Source: a virus
DNA length: 64,000 nucleotides
Virus record (IMG/VR): IMGVR_UViG_3300020477_001611
Location: 1-64,000 of that record
Reading direction: 5' to 3' (one strand)
The notes beneath the pieces are model-generated. The model was not told where the DNA came from and made no database searches. It saw only the letters and a list, made by a program, of their open reading frames with translations. The translations under genes were made by a program, and so were the position numbers. Below are positions 7,740-16,675 of the stretch, piece by piece. How positions within the stretch are numbered: the stretch's first letter is position 1; every line of letters begins with the position of its first letter.

Positions 7740-9278
7740 TTAAGGAGTGAACAAAGGATTTCCCTTGCCAAATACAAATATATAACTTTTTGGCGAAGAA
7801 GTCAAGTGTTTTTTGCCACGCGAGGAGGGAAGGCCCAAAGACCTCTCTAAGAAATAAAACGCTTCACGATTAAGAAGTTCCACTCTTTTTGTGGCCGGGT
7901 TTACTTTAAAAGAAGAACCAGCGCTGCTCTGAACCGCCGCATAATTGGGGACTTGCAGCAAAGAATAAAATTTTTCCTTCAAGTAAGAGCGCTGAGATAC
8001 TGGCATTCTTACTCCAGTCTCCATAATCCTAAAATCAACATATTGGTCGGTCAGCATCTTCTTGGGGAATAGCGTTGTTTGATCTGGAGGCATCAACCAA
8101 TTAAAATAATAATCGATATAAACACCAACAGAAGGTCGTAAATTTTGCATAGACTTGAATTCTTTCTGAAACAATTGTTTTAAATTTGTATCAGCCTCAT
8201 AAGAAGAGTAGGCTGGGTGTTTTGAAATAAACTTCTCATACATCCTCACAAGTGTCTGTGCAAAGAGGGCCAAATTTTTAACACCATAAACATCTTCATA
8301 ATATTGTTTATATGTTTCTACTGTAAGTCCCACTCCCGTCAACGAAAGGGCGCCCTTGAGGGCCGGCCTCATATATTTTTCGATCATAATATCCGACGAG
8401 AGGTCGGCAATCAACCTCCATGGATTGTTTGGATCAATTCTAAAGCCGTGCATTTTAGCCACATAGTTCAAAACTGGGAAACGAACATCGCTGATGACTT
8501 TAGATCTAAAGTTGTCTGATCCGATGTCTCCGTGAATTATATCTACAACAAGGCCGCTGGCGTATATAGAGTTGTGAGAGCTTTCATAGTAGGCCGGCTC
8601 AGTAAAAAAGAGGCCATTATTACGGATATAGGCAAAAAATAAATTATAAAAATCATTATAATTTTTAATTTTGCTGTTATATCTATTCGGCCTCAATACT
8701 TTGTCATAAAAGTCGTCATAAAGCGAATTATTGTCAACTAAATATTCAAAATACGATGGCACCGGTTCATAAGCGCGTGTTGCCTTAATCTGGTTTAATA
8801 TGCTACGAGGGTCACTTCTTCTTTTTTCATTGTACATCACAAGCAAATCATTGAAGGCTGCAGCGGCGAAGTCAACCAATTTCAGATCTGCAGAAACATT
8901 ACCGAGGGGAGCCCCAGCTTTTAAAGTAGTGAGAGAGCCATAATCATCAACCTTTCCGTAGTTTGGCTTCTCATACCAAGTGTCTAATTGATTTTTTAAA
9001 TTAACGCCCTTGGGGTTGTAGAGCCCAATGGGAAGATTTAACTCGTTGACATAAGTCTTATATGTGTTCCTATTTTTAAATAAAGCTTTAGTAGACGCAC
9101 TCTCATTGGCACTTGAAACATTGTTGGGGTCCACCCCAGAATCTTTAATAAAGGCTGCAGCCTCCTCAATAAACTCACTATAAACGGCTGCTGGCGCATC
9201 CATGTCTTCTGGCAACTCTTTTGCGCCCTGTAGGCCGCGAATATTAATTGTGACTGTTTTTTTAGTTTCAACCGTCAT
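7740..9278 (-). CDS. Unrecognised 512-residue protein, probably tail or baseplate
   Basis: I do not recognise this family. It begins MTVETKKTVTINIRGLQ, then becomes a mixed sequence rich in Tyr, Asn and Phe, typical of a soluble structural protein. No signal peptide, membrane segment or catalytic motif is visible. Its start overlaps the stop of the 865-residue gene by 4 bases (ATGA type coupling), and it is the last gene of the tail block before the replication genes. This suggests a role with the 865-residue protein in the tail tip or baseplate. The C-terminus (KSYIFVFGKGNPLFTP) is hydrophobic and ends only 15 bases before the polymerase start. Confidence 0.75.
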   Translation of the reverse strand: MTVETKKTVTINIRGLQGAKELPEDMDAPAAVYSEFIEEAAAFIKDSGVDPNNVSSANESASTKALFKNRNTYKTYVNELNLPIGLYNPKGVNLKNQLDTWYEKPNYGKVDDYGSLTTLKAGAPLGNVSADLKLVDFAAAAFNDLLVMYNEKRRSDPRSILNQIKATRAYEPVPSYFEYLVDNNSLYDDFYDKVLRPNRYNSKIKNYNDFYNLFFAYIRNNGLFFTEPAYYESSHNSIYASGLVVDIIHGDIGSDNFRSKVISDVRFPVLNYVAKMHGFRIDPNNPWRLIADLSSDIMIEKYMRPALKGALSLTGVGLTVETYKQYYEDVYGVKNLALFAQTLVRMYEKFISKHPAYSSYEADTNLKQLFQKEFKSMQNLRPSVGVYIDYYFNWLMPPDQTTLFPKKMLTDQYVDFRIMETGVRMPVSQRSYLKEKFYSLLQVPNYAAVQSSAGSSFKVNPATKRVELLNREAFYFLERSLGLPSSRGKKHLTSSPKSYIFVFGKGNPLFTP

Positions 9279-11872
9279 GCTTTATTGATTTTCACTCCGT
9301 ATAAATTGATATTGGTTTTTTCGGCACTAAGAATGTTAAAAAGATGCTTAACTAAAGTGACATCAGCCCATGGATTAAAAGTGATGTTTTGTAAATATCT
9401 TTTATTCTGCTCCTTCTTGGCCTGCTTGTTATTTTCGATTTCAGCCATACTGCAAACACGGTCGGCGGCAATATTGGTTTCATAGGAATTCGGCGTAATA
9501 ACATCTGTGACGCTCTTGATAAGATAAAAGCCGGACAAGCCCACTTCTTTTTCTTTTTCGATACCAAGGTTTGCTGCCGGAATATTAAAAATACCAGCCA
9601 CCCCATAGACATTATTTCCAAAAGTGGTAAGATTCGCTGCATAAAAATAAGGTGCGAATAGCCAATTAGTGTTCGTAGAGTTTAATAAAAGCAGCAGTGT
9701 CTGATAGTGGGGATTTTCAGTAGGCGAAAAGGAAACTTTCTTCAAAAGGCCAGCCGCTGCGCCGATTAAAACCCGATAATACCCCAGATCTAAATTGCGA
9801 GTTTTATTAAACACATCCTGTGCAAACAACGTACTTGTTTGTGGTGTCATAAGATCACTATTATTGTAAAAATTATTAGGGCCCGCGTGATAATGAATTA
9901 ATCTATTGTGGGCCTCATTGCTTATCATAAGCGCAAAAGAGTTTTTAAGAGGGTCCTCGGCGCCTTGAATAATTTCTTGGGACTGATTCCACGAAAGGGC
10001 GCCAGTATAACCATAAACCTGATATTTGATAGGAACTTGATAGGTGGGGTCAATACCATCATATAAAACGGCCGAAACTAAATCGCGCATTAACAAAGAG
10101 ATAAGAGTGCCAGCACCTATTGTTTTATTTTTTCTCAGAACGGCTTTAAGGTATAGGCGGAACACTTTCAAATCCACGAAAACATCACCTATATTACACC
10201 AATATTTTTGGCCATCAGGAAGGGCAACAAGAATATTGCCCAACATCACATAGGGAAGAATAGATTTAACTACGTCCCCCTTGTCGCTCACACCACCATC
10301 TTTTATATCCTCATCCGCAATGCGATAAATGGCCATTACGATGTCGCGAATGGTAGTGAACTTAAAAGTCTTTTTACCCCCCTTCTTAAAGGCTCCAAAA
10401 GAAGTGCGTAAAATCTTACCAATTTGTTTATCTAAAAACTGAGAGCCTTCGGTGCTTATTAGCTTATCTCCAACGGGGGGATCCTTGTCGATTTTCTCTT
10501 GAAGTTGCTTAACCACCTCTTTAACGTCATAAGTTGCAGTTCGCGATAATTCAATGCCCCCCTCAATACCAGCATATTTTACTTTAAAGTCCACTTTGGC
10601 AGTTTGTAGTTCCTTCTCCTTGAACGTGTAATTTACAGAATATGTCCCATCATAAATTCCTAAGTTATCTTCCAAAACAGCTTCAAAAATAGCAGGAAAA
10701 TATTGGGTATACTGTGCCTGAATATTAGCTCGATCTTGTCGTATAAGCCCTTGTATTTCATTTATATTCTCTTTTTGTTGCTTCTTGTCCATGCCCGGGG
10801 CGTCAAACGGGGGCCTAGTGCATTTTCTGCCTTGTAATTGACTTTCAATACATTCTTTATTTCTTTTCACACTTTCATACAGGCCAAGAAGTGTTGCAGC
10901 CTTTTTATCCACACCAGCCAATTCTTTTAATTTTTTCATAGTGAGGCGATTAACCTTAGTATTTCCAAAGGAAGTTGTTAAGCGGGTGCCCTTATGAAAT
11001 GCATCTAGGCCGATGCCGACATATTCGACAGTTAATTTAATAGATGCATCGTCAGCAAATTCAAAGTTGTGGCCGGCATAGTCCATTACGAACACCTTCT
11101 TTTCTTCGGCGTTAATAATTTCCTTCATCCCCCGAGCAATAATATCATCTGACACGGAATCCGCAACATTCCAGCCATATTCCAGCACAAGCGGGGCATT
11201 TGACCTAAAGCTGTTGGGCCGAATAAGCTCTGTATAACGAAGATCGGGATCGTGAGTAGAAAGGCCGTGCCATTTCGGAGCGGAAGCTACCTTTTCAGCG
11301 AACACTTGATAAGACTGAAAAAAATAAGTAATTTTTATGACGCCGGGATCAAACATATTCGCCGTCGCGTATTCCCTGCTGACTGTAACATTTTGAATTC
11401 CGGCGCCGTCGCCTTTGCCGAACTCAGGAAGGCGGCCGTATCCCGAAAGTGCTGTTTTCTTATCAAAAGAGATAATCTTTCTTTTTTTATAATTTTCAAA
11501 TTTACCATTCTTTTTTCTTGGTAATATGTATAATTGAATGTGAGGGCTTAGTGCTGCTTGCTGCTCAGGCTTCATTTTAAGCATGAAATCTACATACTTT
11601 TGTTTCTGTTCCTGACTTTTTATATAATTTTCTTTTATCTCAGCGTTTGATTTGCCGGGAATAATGTTGCGCTCCAAAGAGGTTTTAAACTTAGGGTGAA
11701 GGCCCAACACCTTTCCATTCGCATTTTTAAATTTTTGTTCATAAAACTCACTAAAAAATTTTCTTGCGACCTCATCTTTTGCCAATTGAGGGGTGATGAT
11801 GCGTGATAAAAAATACTGTAAGGTGGCCTCATCGTTTGCAGTGCGCTCTAAGTTTGGTAAATAAAGATCCAT
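9275..11872 (-). CDS. Large tail-tip or baseplate hub candidate (865 residues)
   Basis: The protein is real by length, context and its coupled end, but no named family is certain. Its middle part carries VSREYATANMFDPG, KITYFFQSYQVF and LVLEYGWN (about residues 165-240), a beta-rich pattern resembling tail hub proteins of large myoviruses. A Lys-rich segment around residues 340-375 looks like a flexible insertion (SVKRNKECIESQLQGRKC). Residues 620-800 contain further beta-rich sequence. It follows the gp53-like LysM gene and precedes an unknown gene whose start overlaps its stop. Location and size would fit a T4 gp27 or gp5 equivalent, but no lysozyme motif is seen. Confidence 0.7.
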   Translation of the reverse strand: MDLYLPNLERTANDEATLQYFLSRIITPQLAKDEVARKFFSEFYEQKFKNANGKVLGLHPKFKTSLERNIIPGKSNAEIKENYIKSQEQKQKYVDFMLKMKPEQQAALSPHIQLYILPRKKNGKFENYKKRKIISFDKKTALSGYGRLPEFGKGDGAGIQNVTVSREYATANMFDPGVIKITYFFQSYQVFAEKVASAPKWHGLSTHDPDLRYTELIRPNSFRSNAPLVLEYGWNVADSVSDDIIARGMKEIINAEEKKVFVMDYAGHNFEFADDASIKLTVEYVGIGLDAFHKGTRLTTSFGNTKVNRLTMKKLKELAGVDKKAATLLGLYESVKRNKECIESQLQGRKCTRPPFDAPGMDKKQQKENINEIQGLIRQDRANIQAQYTQYFPAIFEAVLEDNLGIYDGTYSVNYTFKEKELQTAKVDFKVKYAGIEGGIELSRTATYDVKEVVKQLQEKIDKDPPVGDKLISTEGSQFLDKQIGKILRTSFGAFKKGGKKTFKFTTIRDIVMAIYRIADEDIKDGGVSDKGDVVKSILPYVMLGNILVALPDGQKYWCNIGDVFVDLKVFRLYLKAVLRKNKTIGAGTLISLLMRDLVSAVLYDGIDPTYQVPIKYQVYGYTGALSWNQSQEIIQGAEDPLKNSFALMISNEAHNRLIHYHAGPNNFYNNSDLMTPQTSTLFAQDVFNKTRNLDLGYYRVLIGAAAGLLKKVSFSPTENPHYQTLLLLLNSTNTNWLFAPYFYAANLTTFGNNVYGVAGIFNIPAANLGIEKEKEVGLSGFYLIKSVTDVITPNSYETNIAADRVCSMAEIENNKQAKKEQNKRYLQNITFNPWADVTLVKHLFNILSAEKTNINLYGVKINKA

Positions 11873-11880
11873 AAACCCCC

Positions 11881-12228
11881 CTAAAGGCCGATAGCGCTTA
11901 AAACGTCTACGAGCGGCTTAGGAACCCTAATTAAATCCCCAACTTTAATGTGTTGTTCTGTGGGTTTTTGGTTGAACCATGCAATGACCCACCAATAACT
12001 TTCACTTCCATAATGTAGTGCAGAAAGTTTATAATATCTATCGCCAACACCCCAAACATGTGTTACATAACCAAAGTCCAATATTTCTTCAAAAGAGGGA
12101 TAAGAAAGGCGCGTGGTTTCTAATATTGGAATACCTTGTCGGCGCCCATATCGTTTAGAAAACATCTCGCGGTAGCCCAAATCATCATTAAATTTAGTTT
12201 TAGTTTTTGAGTAACGTGAAATAGGCAT
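11881..12228 (-). CDS. 53: Baseplate wedge protein gp53-like with LysM-type domain
   Basis: In T4, gp53 locks neighbouring wedges together in the baseplate. This 115-residue protein ends in a LysM-like fold: YYKLSALHYGSESYWWVIAWFNQ, then IKVGDLIRVP, the usual helix-strand pattern with a GD-x-I-x-VP end. The N-terminal half (YSKTKTKFNDDLGYREM, then ETTRLSYPSFEEIL) is the docking part seen in such small tail-tip proteins. It lies between a 274-residue tail-tip protein and the 865-residue hub candidate, with only 2-8 bases between genes. LysM folds also occur in the small hub connector of other contractile machines, so the exact position in the baseplate is less certain than the family. Confidence 0.75.
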   Translation of the reverse strand: MPISRYSKTKTKFNDDLGYREMFSKRYGRRQGIPILETTRLSYPSFEEILDFGYVTHVWGVGDRYYKLSALHYGSESYWWVIAWFNQKPTEQHIKVGDLIRVPKPLVDVLSAIGL

Positions 12229-12230
12229 AA

Positions 12231-13055
12231 TTATACATCTCCTAATATGGTGGCTTTGTTAATATCACGAGATATATTATCTTGTGTTTGACCATAGCTC
12301 TGAATATCTGTTTTATTAGTTAAAGTATTGCGGGTACGATACGGAAAATCATTTTTCTCGTTAAAGCCGCCGTTTTTAAAGCCAATTACATTCTCATGAA
12401 GAACGCCCATTGTAAAACTTAGTTTATAAGCGCGAAAATACAAGTTTTGTAAAAGCTGGTCTCCGTTGTCCATATAAACTCCATCCTGAAAGTCCATATC
12501 CCATGAAAATGCAGTAATGTAGCCCAACAACCCCTGCCATTGATTTCCGGCATTTAATATTAAATTGCCAAACTTAACCCTGATTAACGGAGGTGACGCC
12601 AATACGAGGTCTCCCTTAATAGAGTTGTATGTGGGGTAAAGATTTTCAATGAAGGTGTTCAGCTTCTTTAAGTTTTCGTTTGCATCATTTCTATCATAAC
12701 AGGGAATAGTTAAAGCCACATTTATAGTTCTCGTCGTGTTTGTATAGCGTGGGATGGGATCAGTGCGGCCATACACATTTTCAGGGCTAAAACCCACCTG
12801 ATAATTATCTTTAAAGCTTGTCATGTAAGCTGGAAGCGTAAGCGCTGGTGCGCTAATAAAATTTGTCATTCCAAGCAAAGAGGGCTCTGTTGTTGGAAAG
12901 GAAATGCGAATATTAGCAAAACTTAGCTGGTTTCGTATGGATGCCTCGGCCGGGTCGCATGTGGCCAAAGTCGGATCATAGCTAAGGCGGCTGGACAGTG
13001 TTTCAGCCAAGCCAGCATAACCATCACTCAAAAAAGATGATAATTGAATTGTCAT
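12231..13055 (-). CDS. Tail-tube cap or baseplate-tube junction candidate (gp48/gp54 region)
   Basis: This 274-residue protein has a beta-rich core with NVALTIPCYD, a helix with NLKKLNTFIENLYPTYN, LASPPLIRVKFGNLI, GLLGYITAFSWDMDF and LYFRAYKLSFTMGVLHE. That order is shared by small tail proteins joining the tube to the baseplate. In T4 the genes after the tape measure are 48 and 54, and this gene lies directly after the tape-measure candidate (3-base gap) and before gp53. The functional call therefore rests on order and on the general pattern, not on a diagnostic motif. No membrane or signal segment is present. Confidence 0.55.
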   Translation of the reverse strand: MTIQLSSFLSDGYAGLAETLSSRLSYDPTLATCDPAEASIRNQLSFANIRISFPTTEPSLLGMTNFISAPALTLPAYMTSFKDNYQVGFSPENVYGRTDPIPRYTNTTRTINVALTIPCYDRNDANENLKKLNTFIENLYPTYNSIKGDLVLASPPLIRVKFGNLILNAGNQWQGLLGYITAFSWDMDFQDGVYMDNGDQLLQNLYFRAYKLSFTMGVLHENVIGFKNGGFNEKNDFPYRTRNTLTNKTDIQSYGQTQDNISRDINKATILGDV

Positions 13056-13058
13056 TCA

Positions 13059-14489
13059 CTAAACTCCTCCCGCCGGGTTGGGCGTTGCCGTGTCGGCACC
13101 CGCCTTGATGGTCTGCTGGGCTGCGCCCTCCGTTATTGGCTTAAGCTGTGTTACTAAATTAGTCAAAGCGTTTTTTGCTGCCTTGACGGCCTCTGTAAAA
13201 TTGTCGGTTTCTCCAACGGCTTTAGCGCTAGCGCCAGTAAACTTATTAAGCATTGTTACTGCGCGGGGCATCGTTGTGCCCGCACCTGTAACGGCCGCCA
13301 TATCTCGTATTGTAATTAAAGCCTCTGTTGTTGCTGCCAACACATCCATTGGGGCAGTCGCCCTTCTAGCTCTGGCCACGATGTCGGCCATGGGATCGAT
13401 CCTAGTCGGCACTCCGCGCACTTCAGGTCGGCGCTGAAGGATGGCCATGGCGCCAGCGCCCCCAAGCTCTGGCAGCGTCGCTCCGATTGCGCGGAGAGCT
13501 TGGCTATAGACTTCAGGACTCATACCAGTGGGCAGTGGCCCCTTAGCACCGGGGGCCAGTCGTTGCATGGACCCAATGGCGCCCGTTAAGTTTTCTATAA
13601 TAGTCTGAGGCCGTTGTGCAATGTAGCCGCGTATATCCCCCATTTCGCCGCCCATAATGGCAGCCAAAGGAGCGAGGCCGCGGAATCTCTGGATTGCCTT
13701 TGGATAAGTTGCAAAACCCTCCACCATGGCACTAATCTGAACGGCATCTCGGCCGGTCTCACGAGCAAATTGGCCGATGGCTCCAGCAGCCTCTTTTACG
13801 ACACCCACGTCGCCCAAGGTCAACCATGTATCCTTTGATGCTATCATCACCCTTTCTAAAGTGCCCGGTAAAAGGTTATATTGTTTATTCAAAAGAGTAA
13901 TTTCGGCGGCGTTTGCGGCGGCGGCCTTGGCGCTCATGCCATATTGGCGGATAAAGATGTTTTGTAGACCTATTGCATCATTTTGTGCCGTTCCAAGTTT
14001 GACAGAGGCCTGCGTGAGCTTTTGTAGCATTCCCGTAGAAGATGCATACTGTTTTGCATTGCCAGCTAATATATTGCCATATATTTTTTCGCGTTCTATT
14101 AGCTCTTTGCTGGTGGTCCCCAGTCGTGCCGAGGCCTTTTGAAGCATCATGACCCTTGTGGCGGCTTCTGCTGCCGTTTCGCCATGGCGTGTGTAGGCGT
14201 AATTAGCAGCCTCTAGGGCTGCAGTGTACTCCGCAATTTGGGCAGCAGTTCTGGCACCGGGCACTGCTTGGCGTGGGTCAAGCACCCTCGTTGCCGCTTC
14301 TTCACCGACCCTAATCCCAGCTTGAGAAAAGGCCGCCAGCATTGCAGATGAGGCCGCGGCGCCGACAGCGCTACCAACGCCCTGACCAAAACTAGCGTCA
14401 AGCTGCTTTTTCATCGCAGTTGCGACTTGCGAACCTATCTTTTCTGGAAGATCATTTAATGTCTCTATTACTTGAACTAGCGTTGACAT
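13059..14489 (-). CDS. Tail tape-measure protein candidate (T4 gp29 position)
   Basis: The 476 residues are highly rich in Ala, Gly and Thr with long predicted helices, and a hydrophobic stretch SAVGAAASSAMLAAF near residues 38-52, as in tape-measure proteins that set tail length. It lies directly after the tail tube and gp26-type chaperone genes, the conserved position for a tape measure. It is somewhat shorter than T4 gp29 (590 residues), so a tail no longer than T4's would be expected if this is the ruler. The DNA here is visibly more GC-rich than the neighbouring genes, as Ala/Gly-rich coding would require. The gene overlaps the preceding short frame by 38 bases. Confidence 0.65.
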   Translation of the reverse strand: MSTLVQVIETLNDLPEKIGSQVATAMKKQLDASFGQGVGSAVGAAASSAMLAAFSQAGIRVGEEAATRVLDPRQAVPGARTAAQIAEYTAALEAANYAYTRHGETAAEAATRVMMLQKASARLGTTSKELIEREKIYGNILAGNAKQYASSTGMLQKLTQASVKLGTAQNDAIGLQNIFIRQYGMSAKAAAANAAEITLLNKQYNLLPGTLERVMIASKDTWLTLGDVGVVKEAAGAIGQFARETGRDAVQISAMVEGFATYPKAIQRFRGLAPLAAIMGGEMGDIRGYIAQRPQTIIENLTGAIGSMQRLAPGAKGPLPTGMSPEVYSQALRAIGATLPELGGAGAMAILQRRPEVRGVPTRIDPMADIVARARRATAPMDVLAATTEALITIRDMAAVTGAGTTMPRAVTMLNKFTGASAKAVGETDNFTEAVKAAKNALTNLVTQLKPITEGAAQQTIKAGADTATPNPAGGV

Positions 14490-14703
14490 CTTGCTGTTGT
14501 TCCTCTATCTCTTTCACATAAGTATCGAACACCCAATCTCTTTTGGCAACGGAAAATTTATATAAATCAGCAAATTGCCAATTTGTTTTCGTTACCAACA
14601 GATAAAGCAAACGATAAACATGCTCTATGTAATTAGAGGTCAGGCCAAAAAAAGTTTGCCTGAATGGGCACGCCTCCTTCCAAGAGCTTCTTGCACTTGT
14701 CAC
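14452..14703 (-). CDS. Short tail-assembly frame between gp26 and tape measure (gp51 position); start uncertain
   Basis: The frame encodes up to 83 residues with a helical, aromatic-rich core (LTSNYIEHVYRLLYLLVTK, then WQFADLYKFSVAKRDWVF). In T4, gene 51 follows gene 26 at this place, and in many tailed phages a second chaperone frame here is reached by ribosomal frameshifting. The only start in frame is a GTG at 14703 inside the gp26-type gene, with no ribosome binding site before it. The frame is +1 relative to that gene. It crosses a run of seven T where slippage could join the two, giving a product of about 324 residues. Which mode is used cannot be decided from sequence. Confidence 0.6.
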   Translation of the reverse strand: MTSARSSWKEACPFRQTFFGLTSNYIEHVYRLLYLLVTKTNWQFADLYKFSVAKRDWVFDTYVKEIEEQQQDVNASSSNRDIK

Positions 14704-15433
14704 ATTCAGTGCTATATTCTAATTTAACTTGGGGTGCGCTTTCGTAATAAATTTGTTTTAAATATCGGGAATCTCGGATAGGCATCGAAGCAATATATTC
14801 AGCTATCTTGCCCTTATTAGTTTCTCCATCCACAGAAAGAATAATTTTTAAATACAACTCTTGCAATGGAGACGTTTCAATACCATGTTTTTTCTTGGCT
14901 TCAACAGCCTTATCAATAGTTCTAAGCTGCTTGGGTGTAAGATGGCGGTACTCCACGGTTTTGTCGCCCTTTGGCAACGTAACCACCATGGTGCTGTCTG
15001 GGGTCAGTTCCACGTCTTCTCGGGAGCCTTCGGACAAAACCTTGTCGGACAAGCTAAGCTTTTCTTCGTTATGGTGGCTACAAGCATTACATTCAACGCC
15101 TACAACATATTCATCCCCATAAGCTTCTTGTCGAGCCGCATAGAGGATGGCTGTCTGGTCGCCGTCAAATAAATCTGAAGGGTCGAGCTTCTTATCCACT
15201 ATAACGCTTTTCAAGAATTTTTCAAATATAACCCCTTCTTCGATATACGAAGCATTAGTTAGGATATCCTCCTCCTTAGTCGTCATCATCTTTAATTCAA
15301 TTTTTGTGACGTTGTGAAGGGGGTGGTTGGGGGGATATAATTTCCCTTGAGATGGTAGTTCTGTATAATATGTTAAAGTTTCATATTCATTTGTCGTCGG
15401 GCTTTCTGCCGCCGATAAATCAAATCGATTCAT
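14633..15433 (-). CDS. 26: gp26-type baseplate hub / tail assembly chaperone protein
   Basis: This 266-residue protein follows the T4 gp26 (T4_baseplate family) plan: LPSQGKLYP near 26-34, then KIELKMMTTKEEDILTN, EKFLKSVIVD, AARQEAYGDEYVV, then a cysteine pair CNAC at 115-118 and a second pair CDKC near 244-247, which may bind zinc. Members of this family act in baseplate hub or tail assembly, not always as final virion parts. It lies between the tail tube and tape-measure genes, where assembly chaperones are encoded. Its last 20 codons overlap a second frame, and its end contains a seven-T run just before the stop. Confidence 0.75.
   Translation of the reverse strand: MNRFDLSAAESPTTNEYETLTYYTELPSQGKLYPPNHPLHNVTKIELKMMTTKEEDILTNASYIEEGVIFEKFLKSVIVDKKLDPSDLFDGDQTAILYAARQEAYGDEYVVGVECNACSHHNEEKLSLSDKVLSEGSREDVELTPDSTMVVTLPKGDKTVEYRHLTPKQLRTIDKAVEAKKKHGIETSPLQELYLKIILSVDGETNKGKIAEYIASMPIRDSRYLKQIYYESAPQVKLEYSTECDKCKKLLEGGVPIQANFFWPDL
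14647..14653 (-). other. Possible ribosomal frameshift site (seven T)
   Basis: In the gp26-type frame the codons are AAC TTT TTT TGG, followed four codons later by the stop. A +1 (or -2) slip on the T7 run would continue into the short downstream frame. An AAGGAGG sequence lies 19 bases upstream (14673-14679), farther than the spacing known to stimulate frameshifting. The short frame lacks its own good start, which is the main support. Confidence 0.4.
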
Positions 15434-15442
15434 TATTGCCTC

Positions 15443-16060
15443 TTAATAAGTTGTTTCCACATTACTTTTATTAAAGTAACTTACATTAGCCCAATCGTAG
15501 GCCAATGTTACGGATGCGCCGATTACACTGTCTGAGTTATAGCCGAGCTTATCAAATTTAACCTGTTTTACCCACGCATTAATCAAACTGTATTCTTCGT
15601 ATTTTTGGCCCGCCGGTGTAAGGACCTCAATTTTTACTGCGCCCAAAGTTGCCACCAAACTGGCTTTGCTCATGTCCTTTATATTGCTTAAATTAATCCT
15701 ATCAGGAGTATCATAACTGTTTTCTGTCATTTTTTTAAGCAAAATTCCAGCAACACTATCTGTTACATCGTTTGAAAACAACTCTATAACAGTAAATGTC
15801 ACATCATCCCACTCAATAGTCCCTAGCGGAAATTTTAATTTCCAATTTAAAAGTTGATAATCTTTACTTTTTGCAGTGTATGTGGGGCGTGTAACATCTT
15901 TTACGATACCAACTGGAATGCCATCTATACGAAGCACAAACCGGAAGCCTTGTTGGGCCTCCATTCGCGAGCCTTGTTGATAATTCGACATGTCGGCATC
16001 TCTTCGGAATGCCGAATCTCTCATCCTCTGACGTTTATTAATATCAGCAACAGTGCCCAT
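15443..16060 (-). CDS. 19: Tail tube protein, copy 2 (T4 gp19-like)
   Basis: This protein polymerises as hexameric rings into the inner tail tube through which DNA passes. The 205 residues contain the gp19 pattern: FRFVLRIDGIPVGIVKDVTRP, then LKFPLGTIEWDDVTFTVIE, VKIEVLTPAGQKYEEYSLI, NAWVKQVKFDKLGYNSDS and ASVTLAYDWANV. It follows a second tube-like gene of the same build, with a 20-base gap, and precedes the gp26-type chaperone. The extra 40 residues at the N-terminus (Arg- and Gln-rich) are not part of the core fold. A TATAATTAG sequence just upstream resembles the late box seen elsewhere, weakly. Confidence 0.85.
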   Translation of the reverse strand: MGTVADINKRQRMRDSAFRRDADMSNYQQGSRMEAQQGFRFVLRIDGIPVGIVKDVTRPTYTAKSKDYQLLNWKLKFPLGTIEWDDVTFTVIELFSNDVTDSVAGILLKKMTENSYDTPDRINLSNIKDMSKASLVATLGAVKIEVLTPAGQKYEEYSLINAWVKQVKFDKLGYNSDSVIGASVTLAYDWANVSYFNKSNVETTY

Positions 16061-16080
16061 AATGCCTTACCTTACTATAA

Positions 16081-16650
16081 TTAGGCTAAAGTATTATTTT
16101 GCGCTGGTTCGAAAACTTCTAAGTCCGCGAAGTCATATTGGAAAGTAACCGTAACAGTTGTCAACGCTTCACTTCCATAGTTTAAATCGCCATAGTTCAC
16201 ACCGGAAATCCATGCATTACGAAGGGTCCACTTCTCCACCATGTTGCCGGCAGAATCTAAAGCTTTGACCGCAATATCACCTAAATTACCATTGGTAAAA
16301 TTATTTTTAGAAAACGTCTGAAGCCACCCTTCGTTGTCGGCGCTCCACTCGGAAGGCAACACATAGCCGGCCTTTTTAACAGCATCGAAAAGGACACCAG
16401 AAACATCAGGATCAATTGGTTCTACAAGCTTAATTTGAAATTGATTCCATGTCAACCTTCCCGGGTATTTAAACGTATGTCCTAAAAACTGATGTGTTGC
16501 ACCAGCAGACACTGTAAAGTCCGGGCGCTGAGCCGTTAAAACCACCCACGCTGGAATATCGCCAATTGTCAAAATAAATTTAAATTCGCGTTTTGGCTCA
16601 ATCTTAGCTGATGCCCATGGTGGTAAAGGTGTAGTTTTATTAGCTGCCAT
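16081..16650 (-). CDS. 19: Tail tube protein, copy 1 (T4 gp19-like)
   Basis: This second tube-type protein of 189 residues lies directly after the sheath gene, the place of gene 19 in T4. It shows REFKFILTIGDIPAWVVL, TAQRPDF, HTFKYPGRLTWNQFQIKLVE, GDIAVKALDSAGNMVEKWTL, RNAWISGVNYGDLNYGSEAL and VTVTFQYDFADLEVF. These parts line up with the neighbouring copy over the whole core, at low but clear similarity. Because this copy is closer in order and size to gp19, it may form the main tube, and the other the tube end or a specialised segment. The start has GGAGAATAACA before it. Confidence 0.85.
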   Translation of the reverse strand: MAANKTTPLPPWASAKIEPKREFKFILTIGDIPAWVVLTAQRPDFTVSAGATHQFLGHTFKYPGRLTWNQFQIKLVEPIDPDVSGVLFDAVKKAGYVLPSEWSADNEGWLQTFSKNNFTNGNLGDIAVKALDSAGNMVEKWTLRNAWISGVNYGDLNYGSEALTTVTVTFQYDFADLEVFEPAQNNTLA

Positions 16651-16675
16651 TGTTATTCTCCTACTTTAAATAGTT

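Noticed and set aside
14701-14703. GTG as an ordinary start of the short frame after gp26
   Set aside because: It is not preceded by a ribosome binding site and lies inside the conserved end of the gp26-type gene. It is kept only as one possibility in the feature entry.
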